From NCBI GenBank assembly GCA_903873955.1, contig CAIQQL010000063.1:1-6878 (forward strand): DNA of 6,878 nt, read 5' to 3'. Source of the stretch: an uncultured archaeon. Lineage in GTDB: Archaea > Nanobdellota > Nanobdellia > Pacearchaeales > GW2011-AR1. The number at the start of each line of letters is the position of its first letter. Position 1 is the first letter of the stretch. This document shows, in pieces, positions 1 through 6,237 of this stretch. Position numbers and translations under genes: made by a program. A model generated the notes under the pieces. That model searched no databases and was not told the DNA's origin. It was given only the letters and a program-made list of their open reading frames with translations.

Positions 1-791
1 ACCGTTTTTCAGGCAATATTGACTCTGGAGCCATGCCCTGGATGAATCGGTATTTGGGCAATCCTTTCCTTTCAGGGGTCCTGCGACTTTTCTTTCAAGC
101 ATCAGTTAACGATTCTCATACGGGTATGAGGGCCATACGAAGAGAATCTTTAGAGGATTTACATCTGAGAGCAACCGGCATGGAATTTGCTTCAGAGATG
201 ATCATCAAAGCCACAAAGAAAAATCTTCGAATCGCCGAACTTCCTATTGCGTATCATCCTCGTAAGGGGGACTCTAAATTGCGTCCTTTCAGTGATGGCT
301 GGCGTCATCTGCGTTTTATGCTGCTCTATGCACCCCTTTTTCTCTTTTTTATTCCCGGGGGTTTGCTCTTCTTGTTGGGGCTGTTCAGTATGATTTTTCT
401 TTATTTAGGCTCGGCTTCCATAGGCAACCTCCAGTTATTTTTCCATCCGATGTTCCTTTCAGCAGGAATGCTTATCGCAGGATATCAAATTCTCCTTTTC
501 GGTATATTCTCAAAGTCTTATGCAGTCAACCACCTCGGCGAAAAGAGCAGGCTTATCACTTTTATTGCCAAATATCTTTCTTTAGAACGAACTGCGCTTA
601 TTGGGCTGCTTGCAAGTCTTTTCGGCGCATTACTTTTCTTCACTATCTTCTTACGTTGGGTCAACAGCGGATTTGGAAGCCTAGATGAGATAAAGAACTC
701 CATTGTTGCCCTTACTTTCCTCCTTTTTGGGATCCAGACGCTCTTTTCGGCGTTTATGTTAAGCATTCTTAGTATCAAGGAGATAAATTAG
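1..791 (+). CDS. Polyprenyl-phosphate-type GT2 glycosyltransferase, C-terminal part (5' truncated by window edge)
   Basis: The reading frame is open to the window edge (first whole codon at base 3), so the ATG at 33 is internal. Numbering from base 3, the protein begins RFSGNIDSGAMPW and continues with NRYLGNP, HTGMRAIRR (about 39-47), GMEFASEM (59-66) and the stretch ending GWRHLRFML. These blocks are characteristic of the second half of the catalytic domain of GT2 enzymes of the dolichyl-phosphate mannose/glucose synthase type. The nucleotide-binding half with the DxD motif lies upstream, outside the window. After the catalytic domain come about four hydrophobic segments (roughly 106-139, 147-168, 197-217 and 232-256), a membrane anchor typical of this subfamily. 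Members transfer a hexose to polyprenyl phosphate, or use a lipid carrier, on the cytoplasmic face of the membrane. Donor and acceptor cannot be told from this fragment. Only 8 bases separate it from the next gene, so it is probably in the same operon. Confidence 0.88.
   Translation, partial: RFSGNIDSGAMPWMNRYLGNPFLSGVLRLFFQASVNDSHTGMRAIRRESLEDLHLRATGMEFASEMIIKATKKNLRIAELPIAYHPRKGDSKLRPFSDGWRHLRFMLLYAPLFLFFIPGGLLFLLGLFSMIFLYLGSASIGNLQLFFHPMFLSAGMLIAGYQILLFGIFSKSYAVNHLGEKSRLITFIAKYLSLERTALIGLLASLFGALLFFTIFLRWVNSGFGSLDEIKNSIVALTFLLFGIQTLFSAFMLSILSIKEIN
777..782 (+). promoter_or_regulatory. AAGGAG Shine-Dalgarno-like motif, unusually far from the next start
   Basis: AAGGAG lies inside the last codons of the partial GT2 gene. 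It is the only good Shine-Dalgarno match next to any start in the window, but 17 bases separate it from the ATG at 800, well over the usual 5-9. There is no in-frame ATG, GTG or TTG closer to it, so it does not point to another start. It may help ribosomes that finish the upstream gene to restart at 800, or it may be chance. Confidence 0.3.
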
Positions 792-799
792 TTTATCGT

Positions 800-1933
800 A
801 TGGTAAAACAAGTTCTTCGCTCTAAAGATGGTACTCCTTTACGAATCGCCATCTTCCATAACTTTTTAGACAACATTGGTGGTGCGGAAATTGTCGGTCT
901 TACTCTTGCGAGAGAACTCTCTGCAGAGGTCTACACCACCAACATAGATTTTGAGAAAATTGCCAAGATGGGTTTTAAGGACATCCCCATCCATTCCATA
1001 GGCAAGATTCCTTTAAATGCCCCGTTCAGGCAGCAGATGGCACTCAGTCTATTTCGTCGTCTCAACCTAAGAGACAAATATGACTTTTATATCATTGATG
1101 GGGACTGGGCTATGTCTGGTGCGGTTAATCATCATCCGAATCTTTGGTATGTCCATTCACCTATCCGCGAGATATGGGATCTTTATGGGTACACTCGCCA
1201 GCATACCGTCCCCTTTCTTGCAAGACCTCTCTTTGACATTTGGGTGTTGCTCAATCGTCACCTGAACCGTTCCTATGTGCGTTCGGTTGACTATCTTGCT
1301 TGTAACTCAAATACCACCCGCGAACGTGTAAAACGATTTCTAGCAAGAGATGCAAAGGTCATTCATCCTCCTATCGCTACTTCCTTGTATCATTATCGCA
1401 AGAATGGTGGCTTTTGGCTCAGTGTAAACCGCTTGATCAGCCATAAACGAGTTGACATGCAGATGCGAGTATTTCAGGGTCTGCCCGATGAAAGATTAGT
1501 CGTCGTTGGCAGTTATGAACAATCGAGACATTTCAAGAGTTATGCCTCTTATATCCAACGGATAAAACCTGAAAATGTCACCATCCATAGCTGGGTGGAT
1601 GAAAAGACCCTGCGCGACCTTTACGCAACTTGCAAAGGTTTTATCACAACCTCTCAAAATGAAGATTTCGGGATGACTGTTGTCGAGGCCATGGCTGCTG
1701 GAAAACCCGTCATTGCTCCACGGGAAGGAGGATACCGTGAATCGGTGATTCCTGGAAAGACCGGAATCCTTATCGATGGCATCAATGATAAGAAGCTACT
1801 TGCTGCAATCAAGCAAATCAGCAAAAACCCTGCCCGCTACAGAAAAGATTGTGAGCTTCAAGCCAAAAAGTTTGATACTGACCGGTTCATCCAGCAAATA
1901 AAAGAGATTATACTTCAACATGAAAAAGCCTAA
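800..1933 (+). CDS. GT4 family glycosyltransferase, WbaZ-like (377 aa)
   Basis: This is a GT-B fold, retaining glycosyltransferase of family GT4. The N-terminal acceptor domain starts with LRIAIFHNF (about 14-22) and a GGAE loop (27-30), followed by WYVHSPIREIWD (116-127), a block seen in mannosyltransferases of the WbaZ group. The C-terminal donor domain has SVNRLISHKRVD (208-219), whose basic K216/R217 pair matches the phosphate-binding position of the family, then VVVGSYE. The EX7E motif is E288 to E296 within NEDFGMTVVEAMAAGKPVIAP, and GGYRESV follows. Length is normal for the family and all key residues are present, so it should be active and cytoplasmic, probably membrane-associated. 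The likely donor is a GDP- or UDP-hexose; GDP-mannose is plausible from the WbaZ resemblance but is inference. The start at 800 is the only in-frame candidate after the upstream stop. Its 3' end overlaps the next gene by 14 bases, so the two are probably translationally coupled. Confidence 0.92.
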   Translation: MVKQVLRSKDGTPLRIAIFHNFLDNIGGAEIVGLTLARELSAEVYTTNIDFEKIAKMGFKDIPIHSIGKIPLNAPFRQQMALSLFRRLNLRDKYDFYIIDGDWAMSGAVNHHPNLWYVHSPIREIWDLYGYTRQHTVPFLARPLFDIWVLLNRHLNRSYVRSVDYLACNSNTTRERVKRFLARDAKVIHPPIATSLYHYRKNGGFWLSVNRLISHKRVDMQMRVFQGLPDERLVVVGSYEQSRHFKSYASYIQRIKPENVTIHSWVDEKTLRDLYATCKGFITTSQNEDFGMTVVEAMAAGKPVIAPREGGYRESVIPGKTGILIDGINDKKLLAAIKQISKNPARYRKDCELQAKKFDTDRFIQQIKEIILQHEKA

Positions 1934-2861
1934 CGTTTCTGTAATCATGCCTGCTCACAATGCCGCGGCCTATATCGGGCAAGCCATCAGATCAATCCTT
2001 GACCAATCTTTCTCAGCATGGGAGCTTCTGATTATTGATGATGCCTCAACCGATGACACTTCTCGCCTAGTCAAAACCTATCAGAAAAAGGATGACAGAA
2101 TACGACTTTTTTCGGTTTCTAAAAACCTTGGTCCTTCTGCCGCCAGAAACCTCGGAATCAAGCATGCTCGAGGCGCATATCTCGCAATTCTTGATTCAGA
2201 CGACCTTGCACATCCTTTACGTTTAGAAAAAGAGTATCTTTATCTGCAGTCCCATAAAGACGCCACTCTCGTTGCGGGTTCCTATGACTATATTGATGAA
2301 TCGGGAAGAGTCCTTTGGAAGAAGCAATTTCCTAAAGAAAAAGTGCTTACCCTAGAAGAAGCACAACAAGACTGCCAAATCCTGCATTCTAGTGTCATGT
2401 TTAGAAAAGATGCAAAACTACTTTATGATGTCCGGCTTCGTCAAGCGGAGGATCTGGACATCTATCTGCAAATCCTTAATCGAGGGAAAAAGATTGTGAT
2501 CCTTCCCGATCTCTTTGCCCACTATCGTATCCATATCGATGCTTTATCAAGCAAAAAGCGATCTGAGCAACTAATCCTGGGTAAACATGTACTTGCCCGA
2601 TATTTTTCTCCTTCCTCTCTCCTTGCAAGAGGCCCCTTATCCATCCAGGAAAAAGAACCAAAAAATGTCCAATTCATTAAGCGTAAATTATCTATTCTCT
2701 ATGAGAGCGATTTGCCTAAAAGCGAATATCGTTCCCAGTTTAGGGTAGGGGTAAAAGAAGAAGGCTTGCTTGCTTTTAGGCGAGAGCTTATCTATTATAT
2801 CGCCAGTTATTTTCCAGACTCATTCAAGACTAAAGTTAAGTTTATCTTTCGAATACGATGA
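1920..2861 (+). CDS. GT2 family glycosyltransferase, soluble WcaA-like type (313 aa)
   Basis: This is a GT-A fold, inverting glycosyltransferase. The first residues, NVSVIMPAHNAAAYIGQAI (about 5-23), form the family's opening strand and loop. LLIIDDASTDDT (36-47) contributes the uracil/nucleotide-contacting aspartates, and NLGPSAARNLGI (69-80) is the standard GT2 block. LAILDSDDLAHP (88-99) holds the metal-binding DxD. RQAEDLDIYLQIL (174-186) carries the ED pair that usually contains the catalytic base. There are no long hydrophobic segments. After about residue 210 the protein continues into an unassigned tail of some 100 residues that ends in a basic, aromatic stretch (YYIASYFPDSF, then KTKVKFIFRIR), which could lie against the membrane. 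The start overlaps the end of the GT4 gene (last codons QHEKA) by 14 bases. No Shine-Dalgarno motif precedes it, which suits coupled translation. The transferred sugar cannot be predicted. Confidence 0.93.
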   Translation: MKKPNVSVIMPAHNAAAYIGQAIRSILDQSFSAWELLIIDDASTDDTSRLVKTYQKKDDRIRLFSVSKNLGPSAARNLGIKHARGAYLAILDSDDLAHPLRLEKEYLYLQSHKDATLVAGSYDYIDESGRVLWKKQFPKEKVLTLEEAQQDCQILHSSVMFRKDAKLLYDVRLRQAEDLDIYLQILNRGKKIVILPDLFAHYRIHIDALSSKKRSEQLILGKHVLARYFSPSSLLARGPLSIQEKEPKNVQFIKRKLSILYESDLPKSEYRSQFRVGVKEEGLLAFRRELIYYIASYFPDSFKTKVKFIFRIR

Positions 2862-3010
2862 ACTGTCAAACGGGACTCTACCTCACCTCTGATAAGAAAA
2901 ACTCCGTATCCTCTGGAACCAAAGAGTTGGAAATGACCTGCACAAGTTTACGAACCTCTATTTTAAATATAGGAAACAATAAAAATACCTGCTATTTACC
3001 GCTCATATGA
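2858..3010 (+). CDS. Possible 50-codon small ORF bridging two glycosyltransferase genes
   Basis: This open frame starts in an ATGA overlap with the stop of the GT2 gene (ATG 2858-2860, TGA 2859-2861). It ends in a second ATGA overlap with the start of the GT8 gene (ATG 3007-3009, its own TGA 3008-3010), so it exactly fills the 145-base gap. The protein would begin MNCQTGLYLTSDK and end NTCYLPLI. It is rich in Ser, Thr and Asn, has three cysteines and no Phe, and has no signal peptide, membrane segment or family I recognise. Its composition is unlike its Phe-rich neighbours, which argues against a conserved gene. The exact coupling at both ends argues for translation, perhaps only to carry ribosomes on to the next gene. 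A 50-codon open frame can also arise by chance, so I hold this loosely. Confidence 0.22.
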   Translation: MNCQTGLYLTSDKKNSVSSGTKELEMTCTSLRTSILNIGNNKNTCYLPLI

Positions 3011-4005
3011 AAAAGGAAGTATTGGTGACTCTTGCAGACAAGCGTTTTGTCTCTCAAGCAAAACAACTTTTTTCAAGTGTTTACTGGAATTCTGGTTGGC
3101 AGGGAGATTATCTTCTTCTTTCCCATGGTATTCCTGAGAAGGATCTTGTATGGTTCAGAAAAAAAGGCATCATCGTGAAAGATTGTTTGTCTCTTACTTC
3201 GAAGAAAGTAGGGTCAGCAGGTCATCCGGGGATTGTGCTTGACAAGTTCTATCTCTTTACACCCTATTTCAAGCGTTGGAAAACGGTGACCTTCCTTGAC
3301 GCAGACATCATTGTGAGAGGATCACTTAATGGACTGACGAAACCGCGTAAATTTTCTGCTCCCCTAGCTTCAGGCATCGACTTCAAAAAAGAGTTTACCA
3401 ATTATCGTTCTTCGCTTTTCCATCAACTAAAATCTAGCTATCCTATCAGAGGGATTGCATTTAACACCGGGGTATTCTCTTTTCCCACAAGTATCATTTC
3501 ACCCTCCACGTTTCAAGAACTGATTGACCTATTCAAAAAGTACAATGACGTGTGCATGTATGGAGAAGAGCCTCTCTTTAATCTGCATTTCTTGGGAAAA
3601 TGGAGATTGCTCTCTTCATTATATAATCGTTATCCTGTGGATGCTCTTTCTGTTCAAGAGGCCAGAGTCTATCCTGCGATAATCATCCACTTTGTTGCAC
3701 CCTGTAAACCTTGGAAGCCAGAATCTTTTTTTAATGAAGAATGGACCTACAATCTTGAAAGAGCTGAGCTTATTGACCTTTCTCATCGCCCAGGACCAAC
3801 ACAATCCTGGTTCCTTCTCAAGATTTATCTGACGGAATTTAAAATTCTCTTTAGGTATCTTGTTAAAAACTATCGATTTTTTATTGACCATAAACTGGGG
3901 GTTTTTGGAAAAAGACTAAAGCGCTCATTTCCCACATTCTATTTCCCCCTAAAACGGATTGAGACCCTCTTCTATAATAAAAAAAAGTTTTTAAAACTGG
4001 AATAA
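3007..4005 (+). CDS. GT8 family glycosyltransferase, first of two paralogues (332 aa)
   Basis: This is a retaining, metal-dependent GT-A enzyme of the GT8 type (relatives include LgtC-like lipooligosaccharide galactosyl/glucosyltransferases and glycogenin). The N-terminus VLVTLADKRFVSQAKQLFSS (5-24) is the nucleotide-binding strand and first helix. LDKFYLFTPYF (78-88) leads to TFLDADIIV (95-103) with the metal-binding DAD at 98-100. FNTGVFSF (152-159) and the C-terminal IIHFVAPCKPWKPE (226-239) complete the set, the latter matching the HFxGxxKPW motif that contacts the donor diphosphate. At the usual DQ..LN position it reads GEEPLFN (186-192), a variant. About 95 residues follow the KPW motif and are strongly basic and aromatic, probably a membrane-association region. 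The start is supported by alignment with the paralogue at 5128, which begins at the same place. There is no Shine-Dalgarno motif. The stop overlaps the next start (TAATG), and a slippery A-run lies just before it. The donor is probably a UDP-hexose. Confidence 0.93.
   Translation: MKKEVLVTLADKRFVSQAKQLFSSVYWNSGWQGDYLLLSHGIPEKDLVWFRKKGIIVKDCLSLTSKKVGSAGHPGIVLDKFYLFTPYFKRWKTVTFLDADIIVRGSLNGLTKPRKFSAPLASGIDFKKEFTNYRSSLFHQLKSSYPIRGIAFNTGVFSFPTSIISPSTFQELIDLFKKYNDVCMYGEEPLFNLHFLGKWRLLSSLYNRYPVDALSVQEARVYPAIIIHFVAPCKPWKPESFFNEEWTYNLERAELIDLSHRPGPTQSWFLLKIYLTEFKILFRYLVKNYRFFIDHKLGVFGKRLKRSFPTFYFPLKRIETLFYNKKKFLKLE
3979..3987 (+). other. A8G run containing an in-frame A_AAA_AAG slippery heptamer (candidate -1 frameshift site)
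   Basis: Eight A then G at the 3' end of the first GT8 gene read AAA AAA AAG in frame, so bases 3981-3987 are A_AAA_AAG in the register needed for -1 slippage. This is the heptamer of E. coli dnaX and of many IS3-type elements. A -1 shift after K327 would read GTT TTT AAA ACT GGA ATA ATG, giving V-F-K-T-G-I and then the start methionine of the fucosyltransferase-like gene at 4005, in that gene's frame. The product would be about 698 residues. I see no strong downstream hairpin and no upstream Shine-Dalgarno-like stimulator, so the function is only a candidate. Confidence 0.28.
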
Positions 4006-5102
4006 TGGATATCGCTAGTTCAAAATATTTAATTGCATTTTGTCATGACTGGATGGGGCTTGCTAATAGACTGAAATGTCTGGTTTCTGCTCAAGCCCTC
4101 GCCAAAGAGACGGAGAGAGAGCTTTTGGTTTATTGGGAGTCCACAGACATGTGCTGTGCCTGTTTTGAAGACCTTTATGTCAATCCATTCCATCGTATTT
4201 CATTTGATGAACTGTTTGCATTTATTGAAAACTCTTCCTTTGAAGTAGTTGAATCTGCTAAAGCCTGTTCACGATCCTCTGTGCAGTATGTTCTTTTTGT
4301 CAGCCCTTCCTTTGCGTTTCCTCCTCATGTTATTGAACCCTATCTAAAAAGTCTTAAACTTCAGCCAACCCTCCAGAAAACATTGACAAGCTTCTCCAAA
4401 AGCCACGCACTCTCTTCCAGCATAGGGCTTCATATCCGAAGAGGAGACTTTATGAGAGATCCCTATAATAAGCTAAGGCTTTCTTCTGACGACTTCTTTA
4501 TCAAAGCCATCAACAGTCAACTTGAACTTGGACCTTGTTCTTTCTATCTGTGCACCGATAATCCTGTTCTTGAAGAGGAACTCTCTCAAAAATATCCTTC
4601 AAGCATAATTGTGAGAAAGAAGGTTCTCTCTCGTTCGTCTTTAGAAGGCATGCAAGATTCCTTACTTGATCTCTATCTACTTTCGACCACTAAGAAAATA
4701 ATAGGCACTATGGGCAGTACATTTACCCAAGTAGCCTATTGGATTGGTGACTCGAAAAGAGAACTTCTTGTCTCCGGAAGCACTGATGCGATAGAGGCCT
4801 TTCGATTATGCACCATTGAAGTTAATCCCTCTCGACAAATGAACACTTTTGCTTACTTTCTAACCAACGCGCTTATAGTCCGTTTTTTCAAGGAGAGAAG
4901 ATTTCTACCTATTTTTCGTTTGATCACCCTCTCTTATGTGCGGGTCTATATCGACTCTTCTCGTCATAATCTTTTTGATGAACTAGACCGTATTATTGGA
5001 GTGTGTGGTATGTGTCTCCTTTCAGTCTTCCCTTCACTATACCGGTCTTTGAAGAAAAACTTTTTCAAACATCCTCTGCCATTTTCTTCACACAAAGCTT
5101 AA
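4005..5102 (+). CDS. HxRRGD glycosyltransferase, fucosyltransferase-like (NodZ/GT11-related superfamily, 365 aa)
   Basis: The protein resembles GT-B enzymes of the alpha-1,2/alpha-1,6-fucosyltransferase superfamily. The N-terminus has HDWMGLANRLKCLVSAQALA (14-33), a GLxNRL block seen in NodZ-like proteins, then LLVYWE and CCACFEDLY (50-58), comparable to the W...C...F.DLF pattern there. The defining motif is IGLHIRRGDF (140-149); the first Arg of HxRRGD in known fucosyltransferases is essential for binding GDP-fucose. FYLCTDNP (180-187) and DSLLDLYLLSTTKKIIGTMGSTFTQ (first Asp 218, last Gln 242) complete the donor site, with GSTFT at 237-241. Transfer of fucose from GDP-fucose is the best guess; another GDP-6-deoxyhexose is possible. 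The last 100 residues are basic and aromatic with one hydrophobic patch (about 329-346), suggesting membrane contact. The start overlaps the stop of the GT8 gene by one base, so translation is probably coupled. A GT8 paralogue follows 25 bases downstream. Confidence 0.85.
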   Translation: MDIASSKYLIAFCHDWMGLANRLKCLVSAQALAKETERELLVYWESTDMCCACFEDLYVNPFHRISFDELFAFIENSSFEVVESAKACSRSSVQYVLFVSPSFAFPPHVIEPYLKSLKLQPTLQKTLTSFSKSHALSSSIGLHIRRGDFMRDPYNKLRLSSDDFFIKAINSQLELGPCSFYLCTDNPVLEEELSQKYPSSIIVRKKVLSRSSLEGMQDSLLDLYLLSTTKKIIGTMGSTFTQVAYWIGDSKRELLVSGSTDAIEAFRLCTIEVNPSRQMNTFAYFLTNALIVRFFKERRFLPIFRLITLSYVRVYIDSSRHNLFDELDRIIGVCGMCLLSVFPSLYRSLKKNFFKHPLPFSSHKA

Positions 5103-5127
5103 TAATTCCTGTTTTATCTTCTAGATT

Positions 5128-6237
5128 ATGCGTGATTCTGTTTTGGTAACCCTGGCTGACCGTAATTTTCTTAATCAAGCTAAGCAACTCTTTTCCAGTG
5201 CAAAAAGAAACGGTAACTGGAAAGGCGAGTTTGCGCTTTTAGCACATAACATTCCTGAGAAAGACCTCTTCTGGTTTAGAAAGAATGGAGTTTACATTAA
5301 AAAGTGTCCTTCACTAGGACTCCCTTCACGCAAAAGGAAATATCCTCTCATCTTCCTTGATAAGTTCTATCTTTTTACTCCCTATTTCAAACAATGGAAA
5401 AAAGTTTTATTTTTAGACGCTGATATTCTTGTATTCCATTCCTTAGCACCTTTGCTTGTAAACAATAATTTTTCTGCTGTAAGGGACCTGACGCCCAGTC
5501 TTTCCAGTTATGACGTCAAGACTCCTTCTCCTGATCTAACTAGTAACTCGGATATTATCTCCTTGTTCAATGATCTTAAAGAGCGATATCCTCTGCTTTT
5601 CCAGCGACGATTTAATGGAGGAGTTTTTACCTTTGATACCTCTCTTATCGACCCCCATACCTTTTCACGCTTAAGGAGCTTACACCAAAAGTATGAACTT
5701 TTGAATGACTGGGGGGCTGAACAGCTTACCCTTAACCTCTTTTTTTATGAACAGTGGGGGGAACTCCCTTTTTTCTATAATTTTCATTATTGGTTTTATC
5801 AACAACAACTTTCTAATCTTGAGAAACTCATTTTTACTCCAGCAATCCTCCATTTCTGCGGACCAAGCAAACCTTGGAATCCCCAAAGCAGATTTTTTAA
5901 AGTCTGGAAAAAAAGTCTTATCTTGTCCGAAAGTCTTTCTTCAGTTTTACCTGTCGCTTCCTTATTGCCCCTTCCTTCAGTATCCTCCTTTCTTTCTTCA
6001 CGGTATTATCTTCGTTTTCTTCGGCGTAATCAGATTGCCTCCTGTCGTGAATGTCTTGCTTTGTTCTATAGGATGAACCAGCTCCCTGAGTTCCGTAGAA
6101 AGTTGCGTTCTACTGTTCGGCAGTTTGGACTTTTTTCATGTATACATGAGCTTCCATACTATTTCCTCAGCTATTCTTCTCCAGGATACAAACAGAGAAT
6201 GAAATCACTTTTTTTTACCAATCGGGCTTGTTCTTGA
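5128..6237 (+). CDS. GT8 family glycosyltransferase, second of two paralogues (369 aa)
   Basis: This is a GT8 enzyme closely related to the one at 3007-4005: by hand count 36 of the first 60 residues are identical without gaps, including VLVTLAD, QAKQLFSS and IPEKDL. LDKFYLFTPYF (77-87) precedes VLFLDADILV (93-102), with the metal-binding DAD at 97-99. FNGGVFTF (162-169), WGAEQLTLN (195-203) and ILHFCGPSKPWNP (240-252) are all present, so it should be an active retaining transferase using a UDP-hexose. Between DAD and FNGG it has about 11 more residues than its paralogue, and its sequence near 120-140 is Ser/Pro/Thr-rich. The 119 residues after KPW are poorly related to the other copy and end in a basic, aromatic tail. 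The start is set by alignment with the paralogue; no Shine-Dalgarno motif is present. Its 3' end overlaps the convergent ATPase gene by 23 bases. The acceptor probably differs from that of the first copy. Confidence 0.93.
   Translation: MRDSVLVTLADRNFLNQAKQLFSSAKRNGNWKGEFALLAHNIPEKDLFWFRKNGVYIKKCPSLGLPSRKRKYPLIFLDKFYLFTPYFKQWKKVLFLDADILVFHSLAPLLVNNNFSAVRDLTPSLSSYDVKTPSPDLTSNSDIISLFNDLKERYPLLFQRRFNGGVFTFDTSLIDPHTFSRLRSLHQKYELLNDWGAEQLTLNLFFYEQWGELPFFYNFHYWFYQQQLSNLEKLIFTPAILHFCGPSKPWNPQSRFFKVWKKSLILSESLSSVLPVASLLPLPSVSSFLSSRYYLRFLRRNQIASCRECLALFYRMNQLPEFRRKLRSTVRQFGLFSCIHELPYYFLSYSSPGYKQRMKSLFFTNRACS

Noticed and set aside
33..35. ATG at 33 as the start of the first gene
   Set aside because: The frame is open upstream to the window edge, and the upstream residues (RFSGNIDSGA) are part of the conserved GT2 block, so the gene begins before the window.
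518..778. 86-codon open frame on the - strand
   Set aside because: It is antisense to the membrane segments of the GT2 gene and shows no recognisable domain; shadow frame.
2927..2973. Possible promoter before the first GT8 gene (TTTACG at 2947, TATAGG at 2968, TTGGAA at 2927)
   Set aside because: Spacings are 15 and 35 bases, the hexamers match consensus poorly, and AT-rich near-matches are expected by chance.
5705..6076. 123-codon open frame in the +1 frame inside the second GT8 gene
   Set aside because: It overlaps a gene with full GT8 motifs, has no family motif, and its hydrophobic composition reflects the T-rich third positions of the real gene.
6136..6149. Perfect 14-base palindrome TCATGTATACATGA
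   Set aside because: It lies inside the second GT8 coding sequence, has no second copy seen in the window, and the T-run is on the wrong side for a terminator on either strand; probably chance.
6209..6216. T8 run near the end of the second GT8 gene as a phase-variation tract
   Set aside because: A length change would alter only the final few residues, so it could not switch the enzyme on or off.
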